From positions 17,218,624-17,282,623 of the forward strand of contig NC_016134.3 in the NCBI RefSeq assembly GCF_000005505.3: a stretch of DNA of 64,000 nt. The letters run 5' to 3'. Below are positions 1-12,049 of the stretch, one piece after another. A program made the translations under genes and the position numbers. The stretch's first letter is position 1, and every line of letters starts with the position of its first letter. This stretch comes from Brachypodium distachyon (Eukaryota; Streptophyta; Magnoliopsida; Poales; Poaceae). The notes under the pieces are model-generated. The model did not search any database. It had not been told where the DNA came from and saw only the letters and a program-made list of their open reading frames with translations.

Positions 1-940
1 TTTATTATTTATGTGGACTCGGAATGAACTCTACAACATACTTGTAGCACAAATTCAAGCCAAGGTGAACTATGTTACCTTCTCCATGTACTCCCTTCCC
101 TTCAGAAAGAGATTGGGAACTGAAATTAGAAAGAGTTTGCAGGTCAGCAATTGAGCATACCATTTCCTTCTCCATGTACTCCCTTGGGCTGTTCGGCACC
201 TCCTTGTCTTAGGCTAGCTAGTTGTAGTCGTAGCTTCAGATAAGTTTTAGTAAAAGGAAATTGCAGTTTATATGTTGTTCAGAGTAATTACAGTAATGTG
301 AGAGTTGTTAAAAGAGATGATCTGTACGAAACAAACTGAATCCATCCAAAATGGATAAAGTCTGAGGTTATCAGTTGTCAGAACGAAAACATAGACAACT
401 AATAAAATTTGTACTTAAGACATGTTTTTTTTATTTGGCATCTTGCAACCCACTCAATCAAACTTTTCATGCACAGATATCTATATTGCAAAGCATAACA
501 TAATTCATCTCTACTTCTTTAGTTTAGCTAAAGAGTAATAAAAAGGAGGAATGTAGAAATGAGAAGAACAAAAGCCATTACCTATCTGTACATGGATCTT
601 TTCTAACTCCTAAATTTCATAAACCAAGTATATACGTAGGTTGCATGCAATCGTCTGTACTGAAAACACCAGAATCTATTTAGGACTGGTTTCCCTGTAT
701 TTCAAAATAGTAAGGGCAGGAAAATTATTGTAGATGTTATGCTTTGATAAGCTAGAGGGTAAGCTTTTTTCTAGATTAGCAAATATAAGAACAAAAAACT
801 TCCTGCTACCTGTTTCAAGAATGTGAATTCCATAGCATCAGGGCTTAATTATATAAAGGCTGAACAAAATTAAGGGTTCTTTTGATGTAGTATCTTGTGC
901 ATTTTTTGCAGCAAAATGCATGCTAGGATACATACAGTCA
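1..940. other. AT-rich stretch, no gene seen
   Basis: No coding exon, RNA gene or recognisable repeat could be supported here. Open frames are short and lack family motifs. It may hold introns or downstream exons of a minus-strand gene whose first exons could lie at about 950-1690. Confidence 0.4.
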
Positions 941-951
941 TACACTTACCA

Positions 952-1690
952 GGTCAAGGATTGATGCAGACGTTTAGGTTGAAGTGTTAAAACAATGGGT
1001 GCAATGCAATTAAACCTTCTGGAATACACACTTGGATTCATCTGAAAAGAAATCATCACAGTGCACAGTAGTTCTGAACTTATGATGTTGAAACACATGA
1101 TGTTCTCATAAGGAATTACCTCACAAATAAACAAATCTCCCTATATATATTCAATACCATTTACTTTTATCAAACTTACCGAAAAGCAGGAAGAATTAAC
1201 CAACCAACTTAACCAAAATTTCCTTCAAAATCTGATCATCAGTCAGCGGTCTGGATGCCTGAGAAGAAGCAGAGGACAGCGGAGGTGGACGGAATCACGT
1301 CCACAAGATCCGGCCACCAGGCAGAGGCGGTGCAGCAACCGACGATGACAAGCGGAGGACCTTCGATTGGAAAATGGAAGTTGTAGAACTCGATGTTCAG
1401 TTCCTCGTCTTGCCCAACGCATCAATCAAACAAACTACCGGGCGATGCTGCTGCACAGAATCTCCACGCTGCTCTGTTGATGCCGCCGCCTGTACGTCGT
1501 CACCGACGACCATCGAGTACGCGTCGCCCCCGTTGGCTAACGCAGATGCCACCGCCGCCGCGTCGTCGTTTGGGTCGATGACGGAGCTCCACTCGCCCGA
1601 CGACGGCTCGTTTGTGCCCACTGCCCACGCCTCACCATGCGTCCATGCCTTCGTCGCATCCTTCGACTCGTCCGCGCCACCATCCGCACC
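952..1690 (-). other. possible 5' exons of a minus-strand gene
   Basis: Two stretches look like exons on the minus strand. The first (about 1690 down to 1427) is GC-rich with an open frame rich in Ala, Asp and Gly; I recognise no domain. The second (about 1043 to 952) lies between a good acceptor (TTCTTTTCAG) and a good donor (CTG followed by GTAAGT) and is open throughout. Nothing proves that they belong together, and the rest of the gene would lie left of the window. The plus-strand frame over 1374-1820 is more likely an antisense shadow of the GC-rich block. No function is assigned. Confidence 0.25.
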
Positions 1691-2280
1691 TTTGTCGCCG
1701 ACTGCGATCGCTCAAGCCGCCGCTCGCCAGCGCCCACGCGTAGCGCATCACATCAGCTGCAGCAAAGAGAGAGCGTGGGAGGGCCTGGGCACGGATAGGG
1801 GACGGGCAGCGGCCGGGTGATGGGAGGCGGCTGAGGAGGTCCGGGGAAATTTAGTTAAGGGCAGAGGTGGATAATTCTTTCAACTTAGGTTACTGAGATT
1901 AATTATCTTTTAAATGGATGGTCAGAAATTTTGGTTTTTTTTGAATTTTCTGATCTCTATTTTTTTTATTGCTCCGTCGCGTACTTTTAATATATAATAC
2001 TTCATTTGAAATGTCGCGCGGTCAATTTTGTGAAAACCCTCATGACAAATTACCGACATAACCGTTCAGTCCTCCCTCATCTTCCTCCTTGCGGGCTAGT
2101 GTTCCTCGTAGCGCTCGCTCGCCGCAGCTCCGCTCGCACGCGCAGATCCCCGGCGCTGCTCCCCTCGCGCGACGGATAGATCGCAGTCGCTGCTCCACCT
2201 TCGCCGTCTTGCTCCACCGGGCTTTTCACGCTCCCCCGTGCTGCTCCCCCTCCTCTGTCCAAGATTTGATTTTTCCGGTA

Positions 2281-4243
2281 ATGGGTTGGTGGTGCGGTGC
2301 TAGCGGAGCAGAGGGAAAGGCCAGGAAGATTGCACCGCCGCCGCTGCTCCTGCTTCTCCTCGTCCCGCTGCTGGCCGTCGGCCGCGCCGATGCGTGGGGC
2401 AAGGATTGGAGTACCCCGCTCCGCCGCGCTGCCCAGAAGGCGGGCCCATGGTCCCCCACCGCTGGGATCTCCGCTGCCGGTGACACCCGTATTTCCTTCC
2501 CCGATGCCCTCTTGCACCAGGTAAAGCTCTGCCCTGTACTCTACTCACCACCCAATTTCCTTTTTTCTTTCTCATCCAACTGGTGGTTAATTGTTTCGAT
2601 TTGAAGAAAGAAATTCTGGGAGGAAATCATGTCTGAATTCTGGATAATCGAGTTTCAGGAGCAAGTTATTTGTGGGGCAATTGATTGGTAGTACTAGTAA
2701 CAGACTGACTTTCTTGTGCTCTGAATTTTGCATGCCATCATACCACACCACAACAATTGATTGGTAGTACTACTAACTGATTTGGTCCCATCCAACCCTC
2801 AAATTCATCTGCCAAATTCTCTGATTGTGATGCCAAGCCAAGCGAGCACGCTGTTGTGAAATCTTTGCGATTGCAATCAGTTTAGACGGCACTAAAGATA
2901 AGATGTTGGAGAAAACTGAACTCCTGAAGAGATGTCTGAGACATGGAAGAGTTCAGTTTCCTACAACTCTTACTTTCAGAGCTGAATCATATGTTTTGGC
3001 TTGAAATATTTCAGTCGTATGGGGCGGCCCTTTTATAGACCAGTTCAACATCTAAGCTCCTGCTGTCCTCTGTTGCAATATTCTCTAGCATGGACTGTTC
3101 AGTTTCTGAAAAGTTAACTGAACTGTTAACCGAGTTGGAGATGGTTCCTTAGAGCTGACAAATGCAACATATAGTTATGAATTTGAATCATGCAACATGG
3201 AGACATTGTATGTTTTAATTTTGGTCCAATCTGTGTTCTGCCAAGAATTATGTTCATGCCTATTTAATTCACTTTTGACTTGTGCAGATCAGTCGAGATT
3301 GCCAAGAATTAGAAACTTTCATTGGCGAGCAATTGGCTTCTCTGCTTTATCTGGAGCCACACAGTGAGCTTACGGTAAGCCATGGTTTTCTTGTGAATCA
3401 GTTCTGGAATGTCCAAGATAGGCACCAGCACATAAGCTAGTCCTATGCTGAACATAAGCTATCCTTCTGGTTAAAAAGATGAAGTGTTCTAAGTTTTTCC
3501 TTTTCAACATGAAATGCATTTGCTATCTGATTTTAACAGTGCGGCTAGCAATTAGCATGTGGGTTCAAACAAAACCTAGATAGATGGCCATACAGGTCAA
3601 AGGAAAAAAAATCAATTGGACTGAACTAGGGACAAATTCAATTAACTGAACTGGAACTGAACTAGGGATTAATTCATTTGCTATCTGATTTAAACAGGCA
3701 CAACTGTTAACTGAACTGGAACTGAACTAGACTTGTTAATTGTGGTAGAGTACAGCATGACTAGGCTTGTTTAAAAATTGGTAGAGTACAGCATTATGAT
3801 TCTACAATACTAAGTGTGTTAGCCATATACTCAGAAAACATTGTCAAGTAGTTTCCTTGTGACAGTACTAAGTATGTATTCAGTTCACAATGTGCATGTC
3901 AAGTAGTTGTCACTTCAGTTCTGAATGATGCAACTATGCATGTGTAAACAACCAGAGATCTATATATACATGTGCATGTCATTTGTGTATTTTTCCTGTT
4001 AATTTTTGAGACACAGCAGCATGTGTTGCAATTCTAACAAAAAAAATCTGCCCATTTCAAAGTACAGAATCTTCACAAAACAATCTGCTACTCCAGATTT
4101 TTGAGGTGGTACTGAAATTTACATCACCATCCAAACAGAACAAGAAGTTATGCCAGGCTCAGGTCGTCCAGGTTGTGCCTGTAATGGAGTGTACACTGAA
4201 TTCAACTGAATTGAATTCAGCTTGTGCCTGTAATGGCACGTAA
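2281..4243 (+). CDS. small secreted or ER protein of unknown function
   Basis: Exon 1 runs 2281-2520 and ends CAG before GTAAAG. Exon 2 runs 3288-3374, between TGTGCAG and GTAAGC. Both are in phase 0. A third phase-0 exon (4097-4243, acceptor CTCCAG, stop TAA) is plausible but weaker. The protein would be about 157 residues. A basic start is followed by a hydrophobic core of prolines and leucines (about residues 19-33) and a likely signal-peptidase site after Ala-Asp-Ala near residue 38, so secretion or ER entry is inferred. Exon 2 encodes an acidic, probably helical segment. I recognise no family. The neighbouring repeats at 4.7-5.9 kb may have cut off further exons. Confidence 0.5.
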
Positions 4244-4675
4244 GATGTTCATGTTTCCTTTCCTCAGTCAAAATCTTTCAGTGCACAGCCATTAACTTTT
4301 AACTGAAATGAATTAAGAATTAAAAGAACTCTAGCCATTCAGTTAACAGTTAAACTGAACTGAGTGAAAATGGAGTACTCAGAAAGTTAAATCTTAACAG
4401 ACACAGGTCTCTATATTCTGCATTTTTCTTCTTCAGTTTCCATTCTACAGTGTAGGAGTGAATTGCTATCGACTAGTTTCAATAATTTGATTTATAGGAC
4501 TGAATTTCTATCGACTACAATCTCATTTTGCATTTTGACACTTTCGGTTAACATTCATTTGATTAAGACACCATACAATGGAAATATTAACAATGCTGGA
4601 GCAGTAGTAATTTCAAATTTGGGAAAGAACTTCTATAATTGTAGGGTTGAACTTCTATTTTGGGTAGAAATAGAT

Positions 4676-4850
4676 TCCTGCCTTCCTTTTTTAATCCTCA
4701 GATTGCTCCCTTCCTTCTTTTCTAATCCTGAGATTGCTCCCTTCCTTCTTCCAATCCTGAGATTGCTCCCTTCCTTCTTCCAATCCTGAGATTGCTCCCT
4801 TCCTTCTTCTAATCCTGAGATTGCTTCCTTTTTTAATTCTAGGATTGACG
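4676..4850. repeat. minisatellite, about 28-bp unit, six copies
   Basis: Six tandem copies share the core AATCCTGAGATTGCTCCC followed by a pyrimidine-rich CTTCCTTCTT stretch. The outer copies are more diverged than the central ones. The array explains a long repetitive minus-strand open frame here, which is not a gene. A GC-rich block with its own short repeats (about 4850-5280) follows. Confidence 0.85.
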
Positions 4851-5335
4851 ACCGGAGGCGGAGGCACTGGTGAGGCGGAGGCGCGGGCGCAGGAGGCGGC
4901 GCTGGCCAAGCCAGGGACGGCGGCAGGAGCTTCCTCGCCTGGAGCTCGCCTAGATCAGCACCGGCGGCCTGGAGCAGAGCGAGGGCCGCAGGAGCTCCCT
5001 GGCCTGGAGCAGAGGGACGGCCTGCGGGAGCTCCTTGACCTGGAGCAGAGGCCGGCGGCCTGGAGCTGCTGGGGGCGGTGCGGTGGTGGGGCGGCGACCT
5101 GCTGGCCGGAGCAGGTGGATGGGCCGCGAGCTGTGGGGGCGGGCGTCCGCGATGGATCTCCTCCGCGATATTGGATTGCCGGCTCTGGCGGGAGGCGGCG
5201 GGAGCTCTGCTTGCCTCCGGCGGCGCGAAGGTTGCGGGACGGCAACGGCGGGAGCTCCGCTTGCCTCTGGGGGAAGATTTCAGTTTGGATTTCAACTTGA
5301 ATTTCAATTTTGAGCCCAAATTTCAAATGAATTTC
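4850..5335. other. GC-rich block, then an AT-rich repeat of TTTCAA motifs
   Basis: 4850-5280 is very GC-rich and contains partial repeats around GGAGCTCC and CCTGGAGCAGAGG. All frames look open because of composition, without domain signatures. 5280-5335 holds tandem TTGAATTTCAATTT-like units. It may be captured or 5'-UTR-like sequence inside a mobile element; no gene is called. Confidence 0.4.
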
Positions 5336-5339
5336 AATT

Positions 5340-5890
5340 TGAGGGATTTTTTGGCAAAAGTTCGATTGCACTGGATGAGTGGAAGGACGCGACATCCTTT
5401 ACAGTACAGAGGGAGTAGAATAGATGCTATTCCTGATGGTATGCATTCCCTATTTGGGAGCAGGCTTTCTCAATTTCAGACGGAAGAAGAAATAGTGGCA
5501 ATAGGAATAGCTTCTGTTCTATGGACTATATGGAATTTTAGAATTGAGGCATGCTTGGACGACCAAAGAATTTCTGGTCCTTTGGTTGTCGTTCACAGGG
5601 TGAGGTACTTGCTGAACTTATGGTTCTAATGCAGATAAAACAGGAAAGACGAAGTGCGGTACAAGACTCTTCGAGCAGGTGGCAAGTAGATCATCACATG
5701 GGATGGAGACCTGGAAGCTGATGGGGTGTGACCTGAAGATGAAACTTTGGTCTGTAGCCTGCCGAAGGTTGATCTGTTCGGCGGGCAACTGGTGGTTATC
5801 AGATTTCTGGGTTTCTCTTTACTGTTTTGTTGAACTTGTAAGAACCTATGTTATTTCTCAAAATGGAAATTAGAGGGTCCTCCCTCTTTT
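5340..5890 (+). mobile_element. 3' remnant of a LINE (non-LTR retrotransposon)
   Basis: The frame ending at 5629 resembles the extreme C-terminus of plant LINE ORF2, with the segment ASVLWTIWNFRIEA followed by VVVHRVRYLLNLW. About 250 bases of untranslated sequence follow. Only the 3' end is present, as expected of a 5'-truncated LINE copy. Reverse transcriptase and endonuclease domains are absent. The family assignment is from recognised motif style. Confidence 0.6.
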
Positions 5891-6511
5891 TTTCAAAAAG
5901 GAAAAAAGAAGAAGATGGCAATGCTCTCGTCACAAATCATGGAGATGTAGTCAGCCATCAACAATCTCAAGGGTTGGTGTCCGACAATAGAGATGTGCAT
6001 CGACAAGCTCCACTAAAATATCGACAATTCAAATGGAGCTGGTCACCAGGGTCATTTCCATTCACCACCGAGCCGTCAAAGAAGGCAATGATACGTCAAA
6101 AACATCTATAGTCCTTCTGAAGTTTAATGACGCAATTTCTAGAAAATCAACTCTTTGTTAACTTCATCACATGATAAAACAGGCACAGAAACAAAGCAAC
6201 ACAATACGCTCACCTCAACAAAAAACAAAGTTCGAGGGCATGAAAACATAATTCAAAAAAAAAAGTCAGGACATTGTACCAACAAACTCATGCGATGAAC
6301 ATGGTTTCAGTTATTTGTGATTCCACAAGACAAGACTGAATACTTAACGTTGTGATGGCACTGTCTGGAAATGCTCCATTCTACCTGTCATGCCATGTGA
6401 TAGGCATCATTAGTGATGTGATTCTCTGGTGCAGGGCCAATGCTCAGTGTTGATGCTGGGCACTGTACTGAAGTACTTAGTAGTCAATTGCAGGGTTACA
6501 GAGAATCCAAC
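5891..6511. other. intergenic, no gene seen
   Basis: AT-rich sequence downstream of the GRF gene's stop codon. It may include that gene's 3' UTR. Nothing else is supported. Confidence 0.4.
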
Positions 6512-9316
6512 TTAATTTTTTGTGAGTTGAGACGCTCCATAAGGTGACTGGCAACTCTTGCTTCTGAAAACCTCACCCAGAGGTCCGTCGTCAAGTGTTT
6601 CCCTAGTTACTGGTGACCAACTTTCCTGAGGCTGAGACCTGTTACCCTTTTCTGATGAACTGCCTGCTCCATACACACTGAAAACCTGGCCAAGATCATG
6701 GTGCAACTTCAGTGGTGAAAATGCTACTTCGTCACGATTCGAAGAAGAATGTGATGATGGGAAGTCAAAAGGATCCATTGGAGTGGGTACTGATGATTGT
6801 TCGACCACATTCTGCTTCTCCAGCAGTTCCCTGTAAAGCAGTGTCTTTATCTTTAGTTCAGGGAAGAAAAAATTGTGCAAAAGTTCCATGCTTGTCTACT
6901 GCAATATTTCTACTAAGGTTGTGACAATGTCACGAAAGCCCAACTAATTGATTTCGAAAAATACTAATTCATCTGCTCCTTTTTATAAGACGTTTTGGCA
7001 AAGCCAAATTGACTTGTCAAAAAACATCTTATAAAAAGGAACAGGGAAGTACACATCATGCGTTTCCAATCACATATGGTGCCTCCGTTCCCACTAGCTT
7101 GCCACTACTTATCATAGTTTTTTATTTTCCTTTTGGAGTTTTTATTTATGAACAGAGAGAAACATAAAATGAAGTTCATCAAAGGCACCATGAACTACTT
7201 TCATGTAACTAGTTCAATCTAACTTATTTGAATTTTTAATTGAAAATATCTAACTTTTTTTCAGTGTTCCTTATTGTACTCCATGGTTGGAATCTTCCCA
7301 GCCCTTCTTCGGCAATAAATAACTCGCTGCGGTTGTTTCATCAAAAAAGGAATAACATTTTGAATGTTTTATAATGTCATGAATCCTGATACAAAGATGG
7401 ACTACTTAGGCACCTCCATTTGACCATTTGCACATGCCAGAGCATTAGCTTGCCATTTATATCAATCATAACTCATTTCTTGACAAAGGCTTACTAATCA
7501 AGTAACAGGCATAGATGCAAGTACTAATGTAATGTAGGACCAGGTTACTTCACCTGTTGGACTGTCTTGGAAAAGGATCAGCCACATTAGCAGCTAAGCT
7601 TTCCACTTGCTGCTGCCAAGCAGCATGGCTGCGTGATGATACACCACCAGAAACAACCATGGCTGGTTCTGCAATGGTGGGTGTCACCTTTCGGCCTTCC
7701 ACATGCTTTCTTGAACGTTGGCGACCACGGTTTATGTGTCGCTCACAGTATTTTTGGTCTCCAACAGAATCTCTAGAGCACCGCCACTTCTTACCATCTG
7801 TGCGGCGGCATCTCCCAGGTTCTATATCAGCACCCCCTGGACGAAATGGTCCCCATCCAACTGCAAAATAGTCATTTTTCATATGAGAATTCCATAAACC
7901 ACCACAAAAATGATATGTTCTTGACACTGATTCGGCAACATTTAGCACATAATAACTGGGTAGTACACAGAAAAGGCACTCGAGTAACATGAACTTCAGC
8001 ATACTAAGGACGGCATTTCAATATCTTGTTGCTGAAGAGATTATACGATAAAAAATATACAGTGGAATCCAATGTGAGTGAGAGTTTTACATCTTTTTTG
8101 TTTAAATTGTGTAGAAGCACATTGGTAGCAGTAAACATTACCACATGAGTAACATTACTCTAATGCAATCATTGAGATCATTACAGTGCCTTCTTGGAAA
8201 CATAAATATAATAATTCAAACTACAAATTTAGTACCCAAAGGGAACCTCGATTACCGGTATCCCCAACAAACTAATTGTGCAACAGCAACCTGTCCCTAG
8301 AAGACACAGAATACAAATAAAACATGAAAGAATCCCAATGCCAGATAAGCTTTTATATTCCAAACTACATAACGGACTACTGGACATAGATAACCACAAC
8401 CATATGACATCTACTTGCTCCTTTCATGTTTTAAAAATGGCTGTTTCTTTATGCCTTGTCTTGAAATGTTGACAACATAAATAGGACAAGAGAAATACTA
8501 ATTACAGGAGATGTATCCAAAAATTACCCCACGGATTGAGGCTTCTTTTGATGGGGAGGAGTAAACTGGATGGCACAGGAGCATTTGCAGCAATGTGCTT
8601 GTAGATCAGGGCTTGGTGCTCCAGCTCCATCCACTGTGTTGGGGTAAATGGACCCCTGACCCTTGCCAAAACACCCTGCATGCTTGCCCCTGAGGTCAAA
8701 CCGAATCCTTCAATCAGAAGAGAAGCAAAATGGTAAGAACAATGATGAAATGGTCATCTTAAGTCAGATAAGACCGGAGCAAACGAAGATGCCCATGAGC
8801 ATGGCTTCCTAGTCCCTACACATGCAAGATTTAAGGAAGCAGCACAAATCTGTGCCACCACTTTACCTTTTTTGTGAGAGAAAAAAAAGAAGAGAGGGTG
8901 AGATATCCCCAAGAAGAAAAAGCTCACATCTTTTGGGGATGAGTTGCAAAAGCGAAAGAGAGGGGAATAACAAGGGGCCCTTTTGGTCTTGACAAGACCC
9001 CAAAGGCAGGGGCTTTTGCAGGATGATGCCATCCATGACCATGATGAGCAAAACAATCACAACTGAGATTTTTCTATTAAGAAAATCATATCCGTTTCCC
9101 ATACCCACCCATCTCACCTGCTGCATCATTGGAGGAGAAGCTCAGCATCTGCGCCCCAGAAGAGCCGGTGGATCCAAGAAAGGAGCAAGAGGGAGGTGGT
9201 GGCAGCGAAGCACCTGCCAGCCCTAAGTACCCATCTTGGCCCCCTTGCTCGTCGCATCTGCCATGCTTCTGTGGCGAGTTCGGATGGCCGCCGCCGCCGC
9301 CGCAGGAGCTCAGCAT
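6512..9316 (-). CDS. GRF: GROWTH-REGULATING FACTOR (GRF) transcription factor
   Basis: Plant-specific nuclear transcription factor controlling cell proliferation in growing organs. Exons on the minus strand: 9316-9118, 8707-8528, 7860-7554 and 6830-6512; all junctions are GT-AG and phases agree, giving 334 residues. Exon 2 encodes the QLQ domain ([20 protein letters not shown]), which in this family binds GIF co-activators. Exon 3 encodes the WRC domain with its C3H zinc motif ([12 protein letters not shown], then C and H in [10 protein letters not shown]) and a basic nuclear signal. A miR396 site follows it. The start at 9316 (MLSSC) is chosen by resemblance to rice GRF6-type proteins; an in-frame ATG at 9493 would add 59 residues. 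The C-terminus is short for the family. Confidence 0.9.
6973..7049. mobile_element. small palindromic MITE in GRF intron 3
   Basis: About 77 bases whose ends are inverted copies (CTCCTTTTTATAAGA and TCTTATAAAAAGGA), so it folds into a near-complete hairpin. It is a degenerate Stowaway-like element. The TA target duplication is not clean on the left side. Confidence 0.55.
7697..7717 (-). promoter_or_regulatory. miR396 target site in the GRF mRNA
   Basis: Read on the minus strand, the site is CGTTCAAGAAAGCATGTGGA plus one further A. It lies just after the WRC codons in exon 3. This is the canonical position and sequence at which miR396 cuts GRF transcripts in grasses, so post-transcriptional repression is expected. 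The match is seen directly; the regulation is established for the family. Confidence 0.9.
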
Positions 9317-9727
9317 CGCCGTTGCTTGTGTGGAAAGGGCAGGACAGACAGTTAGGAAGGATCGTTGGGAGCAATGGCTTCTTGGGCCATTATGGGAGAG
9401 GAAGGAGGTGGTGGTGATGGCTGTGGGTGTTTGGGGAACCAGGCTGGCTTTGCTGCTTTGGGGGAGGGGAGAGGAAGAAGGGGAAGCAGGCAATTGAATG
9501 CACCCCCTGCTCTGGGAGAAGACAACAAAAATCTTAGTTGGCTACTACCACAGCCTTCCTTCATAGATTTGTTACGAGAACCAAAAATTTGGTTTGTTGC
9601 GTAATTTCTTCTATGATTTTTCTACAGGATGTAAATAGCTTTTAACACGGAGTAGAAAACACTACGAAAGTCAAAAACACATCCTAATTTACATTCTGCC
9701 AAATATTTGTACGTGCGATTTTTATTA
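9317..9727. other. GRF promoter / 5' UTR region
   Basis: GC-rich sequence upstream of the GRF start, with an in-frame upstream ATG at 9493. The region up to about 9500 is probably transcribed as 5' UTR. No TATA box is called with confidence. Confidence 0.4.
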
Positions 9728-9839
9728 CTCACTCTGTCCAATATTAAGTGACGTATTATTACATTTATCTAGACGTTTTTTGTGTATAAATACATTCATA
9801 TTTAAGCAAATTTGAACACTTAATATGAAACGGAGGGAG
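9728..9839. mobile_element. Stowaway-type MITE
   Basis: 112 bases with terminal inverted repeats CTCACTCTGTCCAATATTAA and, from the other end, CTCCCTCCGTTTCATATTAA, flanked by TA on both sides. This is the standard Stowaway (Tc1/mariner-derived) architecture common in grasses. Confidence 0.8.
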
Positions 9840-9841
9840 TA

Positions 9842-11580
9842 GTACTTTTCCGAACTGACATTTTTTCACTTTCAATAATTTTTGTGTATATTAACATTTT
9901 GTCCGCCCCGTCGACATACTTATGCGTTCTTAGCGTCCACTTGAAACTGAAATTTTCATGTACAGTTGGAGCATTCGTTTAAGGTTAAATCAAAAATATA
10001 ATTGAGTTGCAATAGTTTAGTTTTTGGTTGGGACTAAAATTGCTTGGTGGAATCAATTAAACTTATCAATACCAAATCGAGTTTGGACAGCTTAGTATTT
10101 TTTCTACAGTGAACACCACAACATAGACATGTGATCACATAAATAAGTTTTAGCATGAGGTTGTATAGTTTTTTGAGCCGAAACCTTATATATTGTTAAG
10201 AAAAGGGTACAACCTTGGGAAGGTTATCCGTAAGATTTCACCTGTGCTTCAAGCATCCCACACAATACAGGCCACGCTTCTAACTTAACAAATGTTGCAC
10301 GTCACGCAGGGCGCACAAGGAGACTCTCAAATGGTGGATTTAAAAAAAATACAAAACACGGTAACTTTTGAATCAAAATTCCAAAAGACAAATTGTTTCG
10401 GTGTCTTACCTCTCATTGTTATCCCTGTCGTGCCTTATGACTTGTAGTTGTCCCGCCTTGCCTCATGCTTCATGTCTTATATTTTCCGTTTTCTATTTTA
10501 TGTCTTCTTATGTGCTATAGGTGGACTATCTTGTCACTCATGTTTTCTCTGTAAACACGACTATCTTAATTTAGATGTTTGTTTCAAAAGTTATAAGAAA
10601 AGAAGCAAAAAACATCCCCTCCCCGAATTGTGACTGCGTGAAGCACTTATCATGTTCCCTTCCTGTGAGGTCATCTTAACCTAATATCTCTAAATTCTCT
10701 TTCCAACATCTCTAACCAAATTTACCAACACAAAATTTTCGAAGGATTGGAGGATTTTAGGCCTACCTATCTGGTTGAAGCTATTTTGGGGCTGTGGTAT
10801 CAATATCTCATATGGTAGTAACAATTGTAATCTAGTATTTCAATAATTGCTCCATAAAGAAGAAATTTCACATTCTTTTTCACTAACTCATCTGGCTTCA
10901 CATCTTTCTCCTTCTTTTAATTCTCGCGTTTTTTCTCCATCCTCCATTTTATTTTCCCCTTGTGCCTGCCACCTCTGGTCATATCAAGTTGAAGCATCGT
11001 TGTATGTCGATTAAGAGAGCCTCTAAGGCCACTAGCTTTTCCATTCTTTTTGGCTGCGGGTGAGTTTAGTGTCCACCTCGCACCTTGCTAGTTAAACTTT
11101 CCTTGGCCAGTTTCTTCATTTTCTTTTTCTTCTTCGCTTGTCACGGCTATCTTTCTTCGAAGATAATTCGAAAAAAGGAATTTTTGCCAAACTTACACAT
11201 GAATACCAATTTTACTTTGATATATATAAGGTGTGCTTATCCATATAGGGAACGTCCGCTCCCTAACCCTCCCCGCGTGATGGGTTAAAGTTGCTATACC
11301 TACAAACCGTCCCCATAAAACTAAAATTGGCACTTACGCAGAATAAGATGCAAAGAAACGCGGATTACGGCCAAGCTCTTCTTGATCGGACGGAAGAAAA
11401 AACATTCACTCTCATAGATTCCAATACTTTCATCTAGAAGGTGTGCCGTTGTTCAGCCCTCTTTTTTCGAGCCCCTGTAAAATACGGATCATGCATGTTG
11501 GCAAAACATTTGTCTCCTAATCCAGATTCTTAAGTCGGATAAACTCTAGCGATTTCTATATTCTAACACCGTCACACTCT
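9842..11580. other. intergenic, no gene seen
   Basis: AT-rich sequence between the GRF and Yippee genes. Short frames only; no domain, RNA gene or clear repeat ends were recognised. Confidence 0.4.
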
Positions 11581-11699
11581 CCCTTTCCCGTCCTACTTGC
11601 ATTCTTTTCATCGCTCTCACACTCACTGTTCCTCTTCTGCGTTCATCCCACCTCAATCTTTCCCCAATTGGCTCCCCTTCTTCACAAATCACAGTCGGC

Positions 11700-12049
11700 T
11701 CCAAACGGTTAAATCTCGCGGTTTTTCTTAACCCGACGTCTCCTTCGTGCCGAGTTTGGTTTCGTTTGTTCGCCGTCTCTTTCCTTCTCCTCTCCTCGGC
11801 GGCCCCTCTAGTCCTTTCTTGCGTGTCCGATTGATCCGTCGTCTTGCGTGGCGGCCTCTTCTTCCCCGTCTCCCCTCCGCTTCTCGAATCAGCCGCGGGG
11901 ACCGATTGAAAGTAGGTTTGATTCCGGTACCTGGTTTCTTGATTCTGGGTGTCGAGGTAAAATTGGTTGTAATATCCCTTTTGTGGTGCGGCGCGTCAGT
12001 TCTTGATTCGGTGAAATTGGTTGCAGGATAGGGGGTGCCTGAACTGGTG
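11700..12049 (+). promoter_or_regulatory. probable 5' UTR with an intron for the Yippee-like gene
   Basis: A GC- and pyrimidine-rich leader with a probable donor at 11957 (GTAAAA) and acceptor ending at 12026 (TTGCAG), leaving about 23 bases of leader before the ATG. The long open frame here has no domain and is judged to be UTR. Confidence 0.4.

Noticed and set aside
1374..1820. 148-codon plus-strand frame in a GC-rich block
   Set aside because: Composition-driven; the minus strand gives the more protein-like reading and neither has a known domain.
4633..5319. 228-codon minus-strand open frame
   Set aside because: It is produced by the minisatellite and the GC-rich block; the repeats translate to a monotonous pattern and there is no domain.
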